A stretch of 64,000 bases of DNA from Methanoregula sp. (GCA_003154335.1 PMDE01000064.1:18308-82307), one strand, 5' to 3'. Shown: positions 19,227 to 33,093, counted from the stretch's first letter. The notes: a model not told the origin generated them from the letters alone. A program made the numbers and translations.

Positions 19227-20225
19227 CTATTTTTTAGAATCTGCGAATTCCCGGCAGGCAAGCAAAGCAAGGAACGGCATAAGCAGGATCCAGTAATGGA
19301 GATACTGACGTATAAGGAGGGTCGATAAAAGGACCATTACCATTATCCCCAGAGCTTTTTCCTTTTCGAAGCGGAGTCCTTTGTTTACAACACTCGCAGC
19401 CGCAAACAGAAGTGTTGGAATGACCATTGCAACACTGAAGAGAATATTTGCCGCATAAGCAATCGGGGATTTTGGAACATACGTCGAAAATGTAGTCACA
19501 TTACCTGAATTGTAGACAGGGGCTATAATGAACGTGTAGTATACTGCACTATCTCCTGTTAAAGAACCATAGACCCAATAGAGTGTCGCAAACATGCCAA
19601 CTACAATAAGACTTACCGGAACCAGAAGACGGTGATAACGTCGTTCATTACTTGCCCACATCAGGTACAACAGAGGAATGATTGCAAGAATTGCGTACTG
19701 CTTAAACCCACAGGCAACACCGAGAACCAGACCAGCAAAGACAAACTGCTCTTTCCTCGCAAAGATCAGGGAGATCAGAAGGAATAACACGGTGAACTGT
19801 TCGGAAAAAAGGAAATAGCCCTCGGTAAAAATGGACGAAACGAGGTAAAGAAGGCCGGCGGTATATCCGGAAAAGGAGCCGTAATCTTCCCATCCGATCT
19901 TCCAGATAAGGACTGCACAGATAATGTTGAGAATCGTCATGAGTGGGATGTCAATCGATCCTGCTGGAGAGATAATATCCATCAGGGCTACCGTAAAGAA
20001 AAGGAGGGGGGGTTTTGGATCAATATAGCTGACATAAGGTTCAGAACCATTAATGATCATCTTTGCCATCTGGTGGAAGCGGTCAGCGTCTACTGAGGTC
20101 CACGCGCTGGAGTGTACCTGAAGTGATAACATAATAACGGCAATGACAACCGCAAGGGATATGTAAGCAATCAGCCCAAGAAAAATTTTCCCAGAGGTGC
20201 TTTTGAAGATATTATTCAGAACCAT
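19227..20225 (-). CDS. GT-C-fold membrane glycosyltransferase-like protein
   Basis: The 332-residue protein has about nine membrane spans. The first extracytoplasmic loop contains DADRFHQMAKMIINGSEPYVSYIDPKPP, matching the mannosyltransferase/PMT-like pattern of an acidic D-x-D-like motif followed by PKPPL at the second helix. Members move sugars from polyprenyl phosphate carriers. The acceptor is not deducible, but surface-protein glycosylation would fit the exported proteins nearby. A GGTGGT ribosome site five bases before the ATG supports the start. It ends with a short basic tail. Confidence 0.78.
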   Translation of the reverse strand: MVLNNIFKSTSGKIFLGLIAYISLAVVIAVIMLSLQVHSSAWTSVDADRFHQMAKMIINGSEPYVSYIDPKPPLLFFTVALMDIISPAGSIDIPLMTILNIICAVLIWKIGWEDYGSFSGYTAGLLYLVSSIFTEGYFLFSEQFTVLFLLISLIFARKEQFVFAGLVLGVACGFKQYAILAIIPLLYLMWASNERRYHRLLVPVSLIVVGMFATLYWVYGSLTGDSAVYYTFIIAPVYNSGNVTTFSTYVPKSPIAYAANILFSVAMVIPTLLFAAASVVNKGLRFEKEKALGIMVMVLLSTLLIRQYLHYWILLMPFLALLACREFADSKK

Positions 20226-20403
20226 TGACTACCACCCTTAAAAAAATTGTCAGGCACTCAAAAAGCCCGTAATTATCGAAGTTATGATCATTCACTTTTG
20301 CGAGAGTTTCCGCAAAAAATACTTGAAAGTGCCATTTCAGGCAAATTATTCATAAATTATTCAGGAAATATGCAGAAGAGAAGTATTAAATCTTACGAAG
20401 TAA

Positions 20404-20479
20404 CGCCAATTCATGAACTCTGACTATACAAGAGTAGTGGTCGACGCATGGGATTAAAGATATTTATTTAAAATTGGCG
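20404..20479. other. Inverted repeat in the nusA downstream gap
   Basis: CGCCAATT (20404-20411) and AATTGGCG (20472-20479) are perfect inverted copies 60 bases apart. A TATA-like ATTTATTTAAA block lies next to the right arm. It could mark the promoter of the GT-C gene on the minus strand or a small transcript. Confidence 0.25.
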
Positions 20480-20511
20480 AATATGGCGTTGATTAGAAAA
20501 AACAATGAAAA

Positions 20512-20988
20512 TTATTCCTGCACGGGCTGATCCGCCATCTGACCGTCAATCGGTTTCTGGAGAATCTGGACGTCCGCGATGTTGTGTTGACGCTGTGAAA
20601 GTTTTTTTGCTTTGAAAATATTCTTCCCGTCTTTCCCGATAGCAATCCCACGGTCTTCGTCCCTTACTTCAACCTGAACTGTCTGTTCATCTGGCTCTCC
20701 TTCGAAAAGGATTGATGTCACCTGTGCAGGCAAAAAACAGTTTCTGATAAACTGTTCAGGATTACTGTTGTATTCCACGACCTCAATCTTCTTACCCATT
20801 ACTTCTGATGCTTTTTTGATCGAGGCACCCTTCTTTCCGATTGCTAATCCCATATCCCCGGGATTTATCACAAAAATAAGGCGTGCGTTGCGTTCATCGA
20901 CAATACAGTCACGACTTCCAGCCCCTGTAAGGCTTTCGAACTGGGAAATCAGGCGCATACAGTCTTCAGTCAGTTTGACTTCAACCAT
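20512..20988 (-). CDS. nusA: NusA-like transcription factor with two KH domains
   Basis: The 158-residue protein has two KH modules with AIGKKGASIKKA near 50 and AIGKDGKNIFKA near 117, and no S1 domain, as in archaeal NusA. It binds RNA near the elongating polymerase. The ATG at 20988 starts one base after the L30e stop and follows GAGGG, so translation is coupled. An upstream in-frame start at 21042 lies inside rpl30e and is rejected. In many Euryarchaeota S12, S7 and elongation factors follow here, but in this genome they do not. Confidence 0.93.
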   Translation of the reverse strand: MVEVKLTEDCMRLISQFESLTGAGSRDCIVDERNARLIFVINPGDMGLAIGKKGASIKKASEVMGKKIEVVEYNSNPEQFIRNCFLPAQVTSILFEGEPDEQTVQVEVRDEDRGIAIGKDGKNIFKAKKLSQRQHNIADVQILQKPIDGQMADQPVQE

Positions 20989-20989
20989 A

Positions 20990-21280
20990 TCATGCCCTCT
21001 TAAGAGAGAGAATGTCTGACTCGCCGGGGGTAACGATAGCAAGCGTGCTCACCATGAAGGGTTTACCGCAGGCTTTCCCGAGGGCAACGCTCGAACCCTC
21101 AAATGTGTGGATGAAAAGATTTTCATAGCCAGAAAGTTTGGATTTGAATGTCGCCGGACAATTTCCCGCGACGACAACCATCTGTGCTTTGCCCTCTTTG
21201 ATGCATTTTTCCGTGTTGTTCTGGCCAAGAATTACATTTCCGGTCTTGATTGCTCTTCTGAGTGAAGCATTAAAATCCAT
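20990..21280 (-). CDS. rpl30e: Ribosomal protein L30e
   Basis: This is a 96-residue L7Ae/L30e-superfamily protein (MDFNASLRRAIKTGNVILGQNNTEKCI, then MVVVAGNCPATFKSKLSGY) that binds rRNA in the large subunit. Its place between rpoA2 and nusA is the classical archaeal order. I start it at ATG 21280, with AGAGG eight bases upstream. A TTG two codons earlier (21286) is also in frame. Confidence 0.95.
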   Translation of the reverse strand: MDFNASLRRAIKTGNVILGQNNTEKCIKEGKAQMVVVAGNCPATFKSKLSGYENLFIHTFEGSSVALGKACGKPFMVSTLAIVTPGESDILSLKRA

Positions 21281-21314
21281 GTACAATTCCTCTGGTTTTT
21301 AAGATTTTTTCATG

Positions 21315-25129
<3,815 letters not shown>

Positions 25130-25140
25130 GGTGCACCTCT

Positions 25141-26958
25141 TCAGACCACGTCTTGCAGTCTCAACCTTGGGGCAATCCCCATACTTTTCATCTCATCCAG
25201 CAGGAGTTTAAACGCATAACTCATCTCGACAGAATATATGTCGGTCTCATTACCACATGCAAGGCAGCGGGTCATATTTCGTTTGCGATCCAGCATCGCA
25301 ACCATACCGCAGTGTGCACAGACATACTCCTGAACCTTATCAGATTCATCGAGTAATCGTTCTTTGAGTGCCATTGCTGCCCCATGACCTATCATAACGT
25401 CTCGTTCCATTTCACCAAACCGGAGGCCTCCCTCCCGAGCCCTTCCTTCAGTCGGCTGTCGAGTGAGTACCTGCACAGGTCCGCGTGACCGGGCATGCAT
25501 CTTTGATGATACCATGTGGTAGAGTTTTTGATAATAGATTACACCAACATACACGTCGGCCTTGAATTGTTTGCCGGTGAGACCATCGTACATAATTTCG
25601 CGTCCATTATGAGAGAATCCCAGCTTCTTGAGCGAGGACCTGATATCGGCTTCACTTTCTCCACGGAATGCAGTTCCGTTAATACGCCTGCCTTCGAGAG
25701 CTCCGACTTTTCCTCCGATCATTTCAAGCATATGCCCAACGGTCATACGGCTTGGGATCGCATGGGGATTGATGACAAGATCTGGACACAATCCGTTTTC
25801 AGTAAAGGGCATATCTTCCTGGTGGGTAATTAACCCAACAACACCTTTCTGACCATGGCGGGACGCAAACTTGTCACCGACTTCAGGAATGCGGAGATCA
25901 CGGGTTCTGACCTTCACGAGCCGGGAGCTGTTCTCCCCCTCAGTGATAATCACGGTATCGACAATACCATGCTCGTTGCTACGCATAGTGACTGAAGTAT
26001 CCCGACGTTTCTCAACAGCTATAAGCTCTCCTGAAGGCTCTTCGAGGAAACGGGGAGGAGATGTCTTTCCGATCAGAACATCCTTTTCCGCAACAACCGT
26101 TTCTGGATTAATCACACCATCTTCGTCAAGGTTCTTATATGAGTCAGCACCGTGAGCTCCTGCAACATCCTCTTCGGGAACTTCAATCCTGTCTATCTGC
26201 CCTCCAGGGTAACGGCGTTCTTCACCCTCATATGTCCGGAAGAAATGGGAACGACCCAACCCTCGCTCAATCGATGCCTTGTTGAAGATCAGGGCATCTT
26301 CAATATTGTAACCCTCATAGGAAAGAATAGCCACAACAAAGTTTTGGCCTGCCGGACGGTCATCGGAACCGATTAATTCGGAGGTCTGGGTGTGGGTAAG
26401 AGGTTTTTGCACATAATGGAGGAGATGACCACGGGTGTCTGGGCGCAATTTCATATTGGCCGCACCAAAACCCAGAGCTTGTTTAACCATGCCTGCACCC
26501 ATTGTTACACGCGGGCTGGCATTATGTTCGGGGAATGGGACATGCGCCGCACCAATACCAAGTATAAGGGAGGGATCGATCTCAAGGTGAGTATGATTCG
26601 GGGTAATATTCTCCGGGTTCATTGCGATAAGAAGATCCTCCTCCTCTTCTGCGTCAATAAACTCAATAAATCCACGCTGGACAAAAGAATTGACGTCTAC
26701 TTCCTTTTTTGCCAGTTTTGCAAGATCCTCATGAGTAATAAGGGGATCACCATTTTTCAGTACGATCAGCGGTCGTCGTGCCCGGCCACGATCGGTGAGA
26801 ATCACGACATCTCCGTTGTATTCCTTATGTGAAACATTCAGTTCCGAGGAGATTGCACCCTGACGCCGCATGCTCCGGATATTGGCCACGAGCGCTTTTG
26901 CATCATCGTCAAGCCCAATAAGGGCTCCATCAACAAACACGCGAGATTTTTTTATCAT
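25141..26958 (-). CDS. rpoB1: DNA-directed RNA polymerase subunit B'
   Basis: The 605-residue protein is the C-terminal half of the second-largest subunit. Visible are the segments [40 protein letters not shown] and the zinc pair CAHCGMV/CLACG near the C-terminus, all characteristic. It contributes to the active centre and the wall. The start overlaps the rpoB2 stop as ATGA. A split B is typical of methanogens. Confidence 0.97.
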   Translation of the reverse strand: MIKKSRVFVDGALIGLDDDAKALVANIRSMRRQGAISSELNVSHKEYNGDVVILTDRGRARRPLIVLKNGDPLITHEDLAKLAKKEVDVNSFVQRGFIEFIDAEEEEDLLIAMNPENITPNHTHLEIDPSLILGIGAAHVPFPEHNASPRVTMGAGMVKQALGFGAANMKLRPDTRGHLLHYVQKPLTHTQTSELIGSDDRPAGQNFVVAILSYEGYNIEDALIFNKASIERGLGRSHFFRTYEGEERRYPGGQIDRIEVPEEDVAGAHGADSYKNLDEDGVINPETVVAEKDVLIGKTSPPRFLEEPSGELIAVEKRRDTSVTMRSNEHGIVDTVIITEGENSSRLVKVRTRDLRIPEVGDKFASRHGQKGVVGLITHQEDMPFTENGLCPDLVINPHAIPSRMTVGHMLEMIGGKVGALEGRRINGTAFRGESEADIRSSLKKLGFSHNGREIMYDGLTGKQFKADVYVGVIYYQKLYHMVSSKMHARSRGPVQVLTRQPTEGRAREGGLRFGEMERDVMIGHGAAMALKERLLDESDKVQEYVCAHCGMVAMLDRKRNMTRCLACGNETDIYSVEMSYAFKLLLDEMKSMGIAPRLRLQDVV

Positions 26959-28520
26959 GTTTCACCCCGGATATGCTCCACACCAAGACTATGCAGAAGC
27001 CGCATAACTTCCGCTTCATCATCAACGCCTTTGGATATTTCAACCATCTGTGCAAAATTTTTCACCAGACCACAATTCGGCCCTTCAGGAGTCTCGCTCG
27101 GGCAGATCCGTCCCCACTGGGTCGGGTGAAGATCGCGAGCTTCGAAATGAGGCTGAGAACGTGAAAGTGGTGAGATCACGCGACGCAGATGTGAGAGAAC
27201 AGCCATATGGTCGACACGGTCAAGAAGCTGGGAAACACCAGTTCTCCCGCCAACCCAGTTACCTGTTGCGAGCGGGTGTAAGAGACGTTCAGTAAGTACA
27301 TCAGCTCGTACGGCTGTTGCAATCGAAAGATCACGGTGTCGCATACTTGCCCTTTCAAGCTGGTATTTGATATCTCTTGTAAGACGGTTGAGAGAAATCC
27401 GGAAGAGATCCTCCATCAGATCACCGGCAAGTTTCAGTCGCTTGTTGGAATAGTGGTCCTTATCATCAATCCGTCGTTTGTTCAACACAAGATCGAAACA
27501 TGCTTCTGCCATTCGTCCCAGAAAATGACCCTTTGCAAGTCGCACGGATAGCACTGCTTCCTGATAACCATCTTCGCCTTCCTTTAAGTTTGCAGGCATT
27601 GAATAGTTGAGATGTGGTAGGAGATAATTGTCCAGAACGAACTCAGCTCTTTTGCGCTGGTAATCTTTTGTCTGGTTGGGAGCGAGCTTCTTACCAACAT
27701 ACATGATACCCCCTTCAACAGAATCACATTCACTCTCTTCCAGGTTCTGCATCATGAACGTAAGGATGTCTTCATCCGGAGAAACGGCGTTCACAACTTC
27801 CTGATCGTTAGTCATCCCGAGTGCCCGCATCAGGTCAACAAATTTCAGATGTCCGGCAACGGATGGAAATGATACTTCAAGCAGGTTCTTCTTATTCCGC
27901 TCGACAACAACAAGTGCCCGATAACCACGGAACTGGGAGAAAACTTTTGCAACATAAATACGTTCACTATACCGCTCCGTGAATTCGGTCATGATTTTGT
28001 TCGACGCAAGGTCTTCAAGCGTCATGAGCACACGTTCGGTACCATTTACAATAAAATATCCGCCCGGATCAAATGCATCCTCCCCGTGCGAAACACGCTG
28101 TAAATCGTCCATACCATACAAGTTACAGGCTAGTGATCCCACCATGATTGGTAACTGACCGATTGTTGTGATTATCGGTTCCTGGCGTTCATTACCATGA
28201 ACGAGAGTAAGCCCGAGTTGTATCGGCGCTGCATAGGTAAGATTGCGCAATCGTGCCTCACAAGGATATAACTCTCCCTGAGAACCATCTGCTTCCCTGA
28301 CAAGCGGCCGTTTCACTGAAATTGTTCCCAGTTCCACCCAAACCGGATCATTGTTCTTTCCCCGGTTCTCGATATCAGTCTCGATAACCCGCTGCTCGTT
28401 GACCACTTTCTGAAGATTGTGCTTTAAAAAATAATTAAAGGAATCAAGCTGGTGTCGCGCAACATGCTCCCGTGAAAAATACGCCTTCGATAAAATACTT
28501 CTGTCAATCAGACTGACCAC
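26955..28520 (-). CDS. rpoB2: DNA-directed RNA polymerase subunit B''
   Basis: The 521-residue protein is the N-terminal half of the second-largest subunit, including the lobe and protrusion. The motifs include [38 protein letters not shown], and the C-terminal [24 protein letters not shown], which precedes the junction with B'. The start is GTG at 28520, eight bases after rpoH. The only nearby upstream element is a G-run, so initiation may depend on coupling to rpoH. Confidence 0.97.
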   Translation of the reverse strand: MVSLIDRSILSKAYFSREHVARHQLDSFNYFLKHNLQKVVNEQRVIETDIENRGKNNDPVWVELGTISVKRPLVREADGSQGELYPCEARLRNLTYAAPIQLGLTLVHGNERQEPIITTIGQLPIMVGSLACNLYGMDDLQRVSHGEDAFDPGGYFIVNGTERVLMTLEDLASNKIMTEFTERYSERIYVAKVFSQFRGYRALVVVERNKKNLLEVSFPSVAGHLKFVDLMRALGMTNDQEVVNAVSPDEDILTFMMQNLEESECDSVEGGIMYVGKKLAPNQTKDYQRKRAEFVLDNYLLPHLNYSMPANLKEGEDGYQEAVLSVRLAKGHFLGRMAEACFDLVLNKRRIDDKDHYSNKRLKLAGDLMEDLFRISLNRLTRDIKYQLERASMRHRDLSIATAVRADVLTERLLHPLATGNWVGGRTGVSQLLDRVDHMAVLSHLRRVISPLSRSQPHFEARDLHPTQWGRICPSETPEGPNCGLVKNFAQMVEISKGVDDEAEVMRLLHSLGVEHIRGET

Positions 28521-28528
28521 CCCAAAAA

Positions 28529-28780
28529 TTATTTCTTCGGTCTCTTGACTACGAGACGATATGCTTCCGCTCTGCCCGCCGTATGACTCAACCGAACAAT
28601 TCGGATAACATCATCGACATTTGCGCCAATCGTTTTGACTGCTGGATCGTCATGGAAAATTTTAGGTAATTGTTCCGTAGTAATGTTATAGTGGGAGAGA
28701 AGCGCAGATACCTCCTCCTCACTCATGATTTTATGATCTGGCACCATCACGTGCATCAATACATTCAGTTTGGTGCTCAA
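28529..28780 (-). CDS. rpoH: DNA-directed RNA polymerase subunit H
   Basis: The 83-residue protein heads the RNA polymerase operon. Subunit H (RPB5 C-terminal homologue) has the core [21 protein letters not shown] and ends with [18 protein letters not shown], as expected for the jaw domain. The start appears to be TTG at 28780, preceded by GAGGGGG about ten bases upstream. An internal ATG at 28756 would remove the first strand. An AT-rich GATTTATTTG block at about 28800-28810 may be the operon's TATA box. Confidence 0.95.
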   Translation of the reverse strand: MSTKLNVLMHVMVPDHKIMSEEEVSALLSHYNITTEQLPKIFHDDPAVKTIGANVDDVIRIVRLSHTAGRAEAYRLVVKRPKK

Positions 28781-28830
28781 TGAAAAACCCCCTCACAGAC
28801 AAATAAATCTCCTCTCAGATACATCACCGC

Positions 28831-28853
28831 AAAAAACCCACGAGATTTCGTGG
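28831..28853 (-). terminator. Hairpin plus T-run terminator after tRNA-Lys
   Basis: Read on the minus strand, CCACGA-AATC-TCGTGG is a perfect 6-bp stem with a 4-base loop, followed by GTTTTTT. It begins four bases after the tRNA-Lys 3' end and lies before the rpoH promoter, so it should stop the tRNA transcript. Confidence 0.6.
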
Positions 28854-28856
28854 TAG

Positions 28857-28930
28857 CGGGCCCGGAGGGATTTGAACCCCCGACCACCTGGTTAAAAGCC
28901 AGGCGCTCTACCTAACTGAGCTACGAACCC
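28857..28930 (-). tRNA. tRNA-Lys (anticodon TTT)
   Basis: This is a 74-base cloverleaf on the minus strand. The acceptor GGGTTCG pairs with CGGGCCC through two G-U pairs. The D arm is GCTC/GAGC. The anticodon stem CCTGG/CCAGG has the loop CTTTTAA, anticodon TTT. The T arm is GGGGG-TTCAAAT-CCCTC. The discriminator is G, with no intron and no encoded CCA. Confidence 0.97.
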
Positions 28931-28973
28931 AAGATAGTCTAAGATGTACAGCATTATAACAATGCCAAAAAAC

Positions 28974-28981
28974 TATTTAAA
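28974..28981 (-). promoter_or_regulatory. TATA box of tRNA-Lys
   Basis: TTTAAATA on the minus strand is the methanogen box A consensus. It lies about 45 bases upstream of the mature tRNA, leaving room for a short 5' leader. Confidence 0.5.
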
Positions 28982-29143
28982 GATTCTCCACGAATCAATT
29001 CTTTTATTCTAACGATTTCAATACCTTGTGAAATTGAGTATATCATAACTATCGATAAATAGACTTGAAATTTGATTTACGCTCTATAGTAAGAAATTAC
29101 GAAATGCTCAGGTTTTGAATTCATGAAAAAATGATATCGACCG

Positions 29144-29773
29144 TTACTCGGAAGCTCCCGAAAGTTGGCCTTTTATCTGCTGGAGGCGATTCTCCTGCAT
29201 CTTTATATTCATCTCCATATTTTTAATTGCATTTGAAATTTCTTCACTGACCCTTACTTTTGAATCATCGAAATTATAGGTAGTTTCGAGAATTTTCATA
29301 AGGCGTTTGTTCACATCGATGGTCTTACTTAACCGGGCATATTCTGTGATAATTTCTGCATCAAAACCGGATTGTTTGGCCATGTCCATATCAGATCTTA
29401 TTGCCTGTCGCCTCTTGAGGACATGCTCAATTGCATCGTACAATTCGCGATGGGTAATTGGTTTTAAAACATAATCCTCGATAAAAATCCCATATTCCTG
29501 TGCCTCTGCCGGAGACAGCTGTTTTGCGGTCAGCATAAGCACGGGAATATCCTTTGTCTGGGGATTTTCCTTGATCTGTTCCAGGGTTTCCCAACCGTCA
29601 ACAGGCTCCATCATAATATCCAGCAGGATCAAATCAGGGGTTACTGTCTTTAAAATTTCAAGACATTCCGTTCCGCCATATGCTGCTACAGTACGATAAC
29701 CGCCTCTTTCAAGCATAGTGACAAACACGTCAACGATAAACGGACTATCATCAACAACAAGGATAGTATACAT
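29144..29773 (-). CDS. Response regulator (receiver domain with helical C-terminus)
   Basis: In this 209-residue protein, residues 1-120 are a complete receiver domain with the acidic pair Asp8/Asp9, the phosphorylation site Asp52 in LLDIMM, Thr82 and Lys104. Residues 125-209 are helical and probably a coiled coil (ISNAIKNMEMNIKMQENRLQQIKGQL) with no DNA-binding or enzyme motif. Output is therefore probably by protein-protein contact. No histidine kinase is adjacent, so it is an orphan. The start ATG at 29773 directly gives the first strand. Confidence 0.92.
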   Translation of the reverse strand: MYTILVVDDSPFIVDVFVTMLERGGYRTVAAYGGTECLEILKTVTPDLILLDIMMEPVDGWETLEQIKENPQTKDIPVLMLTAKQLSPAEAQEYGIFIEDYVLKPITHRELYDAIEHVLKRRQAIRSDMDMAKQSGFDAEIITEYARLSKTIDVNKRLMKILETTYNFDDSKVRVSEEISNAIKNMEMNIKMQENRLQQIKGQLSGASE

Positions 29774-30110
29774 TACTCACCACTCCATTCTTTTTACAGA
29801 CGCGCCAACCTGAGTATCAAGTAAAAATAAAACGATATAATTTTCGAAGGCTACTGAAATTCTTTCTTTTTCCATAGTCCGGCACCTAACTGCGCTCCCC
29901 TTTGCAATTCATAATACCTGATTGAACCATATATACATATCTTTTTTTTTGCTTCGAATAAAAAGTCGTGGGCACAAACCGGAAAATTATCCCGGTGCCG
30001 GAATCCAGTATCCTATCAGTTCAGGATGTAAAACATAATCATGATCTTCAAAGGATCTAAGGCATGCGAAGAATTTTTTCTTATTCTGCGCGTCCCATTT
30101 TGTTATAACA
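29774..30110. other. Intergenic region before tRNA-Pro
   Basis: Low-GC DNA with a long T-run at 29942-29950. A minus-strand open frame across about 29987-30160 would overlap the tRNA and has no ribosome site. It could be a gene remnant, but nothing is recognisable. Confidence 0.4.
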
Positions 30111-30123
30111 AGATAAATAAATG
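30111..30123 (+). promoter_or_regulatory. TATA box of tRNA-Pro
   Basis: AGATAAATAAATG is centred about 30 bases before the tRNA. Confidence 0.45.
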
Positions 30124-30146
30124 AAATGATCCAATAGTAAGAAAGC

Positions 30147-30220
30147 GGGGCCATAGGGTAGCCTGGCCATCCTAGGAGACTGGGGGTCTTCTGACCTGAG
30201 TTCAAATCTCAGTGGCCCCA
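30147..30220 (+). tRNA. tRNA-Pro (anticodon GGG)
   Basis: This is a 74-base cloverleaf. The acceptor GGGGCCA pairs perfectly with TGGCCCC. The anticodon stem GGAGA/TCTTC (one G-U) carries the loop CTGGGGG, anticodon GGG. The T arm is CTGAG-TTCAAAT-CTCAG. The discriminator is A. No intron is seen. The DUF89 gene starts 30 bases downstream, so both may be on one transcript. Confidence 0.95.
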
Positions 30221-30250
30221 TTTGTTGTTTTTATTACACCATGGATTACC

Positions 30251-31105
30251 ATGAACCTCACCGATACCTGCATCGATTGCCTGTTATCCCGGGTAGTTTT
30301 TGAATGCCAGATTGCATCCGCCGATAAGGAATGTTCGGATAGGACCCTGGATGCCTGTCGGGAACTCCTGGAATCCATGAAAGGATCCACGCTCCTCCAC
30401 CCGCAGATCGCAAGCGCCGTTCACCGAGAGGCCTGCCGGCAGATCGGAAACGCTGACCCATTCCTGGATCTCAAGACTGAGGGGAACGAGCAGGCGTTGG
30501 CAGTCTGCAGGCAGGTTCGGGGGGAACTGAACTCGTTTCATGATTTCGTCCTGGCAAGCATTATCGGCAATACGTTCGATTATGCAGTGAAGGACCATGA
30601 TGTAACTGCTGATTTTTCCTCCTTCTTCCGTGCCGAATTTACAAAGGGACTCGATCACGATGACACGGCAGGGATCCTGGATCTCGCCGGACGGATAGTT
30701 TACCTTACCGATAACTGCGGGGAGATCGTCTTCGACCGCCTCCTTGTCGGATTCCTGAAAGCACGCGGATCGCATGTCACTGTGGCCGTTCGTGACGCTC
30801 CCATCCTTAATGATGCTACAATGGAAGACGCTCTTTCCCTTAAGTTCGACCGGGTAGCGGACTGCCTGACCACAACCGGTGGCGGGGCGGAGATAGGCCT
30901 TGACCTTGCGAAGATTCCACCAGACCTTGCCGCGGCAATCGATACATGCACCTTAATCATCTCCAAAGGGATGGCAAACTACGAATCGCTCAGCTGTTAC
31001 GATAATCTCCCGCCGGTTGCGTACCTGATGTGCGTGAAGTGCGACATGATCGCCGGGGACACTGGCTTTCCCCGGGGATCGAAAATCGCCCTGATGCGAA
31101 GATAA
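30251..31105 (+). CDS. DUF89 (damage-control phosphatase ARMT1-like) family protein
   Basis: The 284-residue protein starts with CIDCLLSR (CxxC), then has TDNCGEIVFDRLL near 155, the metal-binding region of DUF89, VRDAPILNDATMEDA, and SKGMANYESL near 235. Members are metal-dependent phosphatases acting on damaged or excess sugar phosphates. In archaea the substrate is not fixed. Methanogen neighbours in carbon metabolism (the phosphoribulokinase 2 kb downstream) make a sugar phosphate plausible, which is an inference. ATG 30251 is chosen because a GTG-like extension upstream would run into the tRNA. Confidence 0.88.
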   Translation: MNLTDTCIDCLLSRVVFECQIASADKECSDRTLDACRELLESMKGSTLLHPQIASAVHREACRQIGNADPFLDLKTEGNEQALAVCRQVRGELNSFHDFVLASIIGNTFDYAVKDHDVTADFSSFFRAEFTKGLDHDDTAGILDLAGRIVYLTDNCGEIVFDRLLVGFLKARGSHVTVAVRDAPILNDATMEDALSLKFDRVADCLTTTGGGAEIGLDLAKIPPDLAAAIDTCTLIISKGMANYESLSCYDNLPPVAYLMCVKCDMIAGDTGFPRGSKIALMRR

Positions 31106-31278
31106 CAGAGCCTCTCCATATCCTGAATCGATCCGGTCTTTGGCGGAAAATTTCGAAATCCGCTTTTCTCCCGATTCTGCAGATAAAGGTCAGGGAACAA
31201 TACCAATGATCCAGTTTAACCGGGTTTCCAGGATCCGTGTCCATCACCATAGGATTTTATCCGTTCACTGACGAACAC

Positions 31279-31746
31279 ATGATCATGGTTCTTCCGGATC
31301 TCGGGCTTTCTCTTGGATGGCTGCTCATCGTTATTGGAGCTGCCCTCCTCCTCATCGAGTTACACAGCCCGGGCTTTTTTGCTACGGTTCCCGCTACGGT
31401 CATGATCTTTATCGGTATTCTGCTCCTCCTCGGGGTCAATATCTTCAACTCAGGATGGGGCGTGATCGTCGGTGTAATTATCGCCCTCTGTGCAGCCGGT
31501 TTCACCGTTTGGATGTACGGGAAGATCACACCGAACGCAAGTCCGACTACTATCAGCCGCGATTCAGTTGTTGGTCTGGAGGGACGTGTGAAGAAGAAGG
31601 TAGATTCAGCCACTCTCTCGGGGAAAGTCCTTATCGGTACCACGGAATGGAGCGCCTATTCAACGGGGGCTGAGATCGCTGCCGGTAAAAAAGTGAAGAT
31701 TATAGATTCTGAAGGGGTTCATATCGTAGTTGAAGAGGTAGAATAA
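31279..31746 (+). CDS. NfeD-like membrane protein
   Basis: The 155-residue protein has two to three membrane helices with the NfeD signature (IVIGAALLLIELHSPGFF), followed by a C-terminal OB-fold (GLEGRVKKKVDSATLSGKVLIGTTEWSAYS). NfeD partners stomatin-like SPFH proteins and may control a membrane protease. The SPFH gene begins one base after its stop. ATG 31279 is favoured, with GTG 31237 also in frame. Confidence 0.88.
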   Translation: MIMVLPDLGLSLGWLLIVIGAALLLIELHSPGFFATVPATVMIFIGILLLLGVNIFNSGWGVIVGVIIALCAAGFTVWMYGKITPNASPTTISRDSVVGLEGRVKKKVDSATLSGKVLIGTTEWSAYSTGAEIAAGKKVKIIDSEGVHIVVEEVE

Positions 31747-31747
31747 C

Positions 31748-32848
31748 ATGGCACTCATTGAGACACTTATCGTCATTTTTCTGATCCTGGTAATTGTCGC
31801 CATCTTTGCAAGTGGCGTCGTCATCGTCCAGCCGTACGAACAGGGCCTCCAGGTCCGGCTTGGACAATACGTTGGGAGAATGAACCCGGGATTCCGCTGG
31901 ATCGTCCCGTTTGTGAGCCATTCGATCAAACTCGACCTCAGGACCACGGTAATGGAGATCCCGTCGCAGGAGGTTATCACTAAGGATAATTCTCCGACGA
32001 ACGTCGATGCAATCGTCTACATCCGCGTCATCGACCCGGAGAAGGCCTACTTCGAAGTGGCTAATTACCGGATGGCAACGGTTGCTCTTGCCCAGACAAC
32101 CCTGCGTGGCATCATCGGCGATATGGAGCTCGATGAAGTGCTCTATAACCGGGATGTCATCAATACGAAGCTCCGGGACATACTTGACCGTGAGACAGAC
32201 CAGTGGGGAGTCAAAGTCGAACGCGTGGAGATCAAGGAGGTGGACCCGATCGAAGCGGTCAAGAATGCGATGACCGAGCAGACGGCAGCCGAACGTGCCC
32301 GCCGTGCTGCTATCCTCCGTGCCGATGGGGAGAAGCGTTCCGCGATCCTGAAAGCAGAAGGTCTCCGGCAGAGTATGATCCTCGAAGCCGAAGGTGAACG
32401 TCAGAGCCGGGTTCTTAGGGCAGAGGGGGACCGACTGTCAAGGATTCTTACCGCTCAGGGAGAAGCCCAGGGGCTGCGCATTCTCTCGGTCGGCGCAGCT
32501 CCCCTTGACAAACGTGCGATCACGGTCCTCTCGCTCGATGCACTGAAAGTAATGGCGAACGGCCAGGCAACCAAGATCATATTCCCTTACGAAATATCAC
32601 AGTTGATTAAACAGGGCGCAAAATTCCTTGGTGCGTCGGATGAGACCCTTGAAGAACCGTCAAAGATTGTCCTCGATGAAAGCATACTTGGCAACATTCC
32701 CCGTCGGGAGGAGGTTGATGCCATCCTCAAGGAGATCCAGGACGCGATCCCGAAGGTATCAGAGGATGAACTCAGGGATACGAGCAAGCGCAGGTTGCCC
32801 CTGGAAAAAGAGCACGAAGAAACGGTTACAGCTCCAACCGGAACGTAA
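31748..32848 (+). CDS. SPFH/band 7 (stomatin/paraslipin-like) protein
   Basis: In this 366-residue protein an N-terminal membrane helix (residues 3-26) precedes the SPFH domain (VVIVQPYEQGLQVRLGQYVGRMNPGFRWIVPF, QEVITKDNSPTNVDAIVYIRV). A long charged coiled coil follows (about 185-245, repeats of LRAEGDRLSRIL and ILKAEGLRQSMI), then a C-terminal acidic region. Such proteins form large rings that organise membrane domains and bind NfeD. It is coupled to the NfeD gene. GAGGT lies upstream of the ATG. Confidence 0.93.
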   Translation: MALIETLIVIFLILVIVAIFASGVVIVQPYEQGLQVRLGQYVGRMNPGFRWIVPFVSHSIKLDLRTTVMEIPSQEVITKDNSPTNVDAIVYIRVIDPEKAYFEVANYRMATVALAQTTLRGIIGDMELDEVLYNRDVINTKLRDILDRETDQWGVKVERVEIKEVDPIEAVKNAMTEQTAAERARRAAILRADGEKRSAILKAEGLRQSMILEAEGERQSRVLRAEGDRLSRILTAQGEAQGLRILSVGAAPLDKRAITVLSLDALKVMANGQATKIIFPYEISQLIKQGAKFLGASDETLEEPSKIVLDESILGNIPRREEVDAILKEIQDAIPKVSEDELRDTSKRRLPLEKEHEETVTAPTGT

Positions 32849-33093
32849 TCCTGTTCCCGGATCGTCCATCTTCTTTTTTTTATTTCCAGTGCAATTGCCA
32901 AGGCGGAGTCATATCCAGGGGATACATTACTAGATTATCCGCCAGGCCAAACAAAACTACCTTCCGGAAGATTTTCTATCGCGATGCATCCACCACTCAC
33001 TAGGATGGAGAGGGAGAGGCAATGAGCGTTGTGGATATCTCCCATTCCTTCAGGATGGTTTTTACATGATAGGCAACAACATCGAGATCACCC

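Noticed and set aside
29987..30160. Minus-strand frame next to tRNA-Pro
   Set aside because: It would overlap the tRNA and has no ribosome site. It may be a remnant but cannot be assigned.
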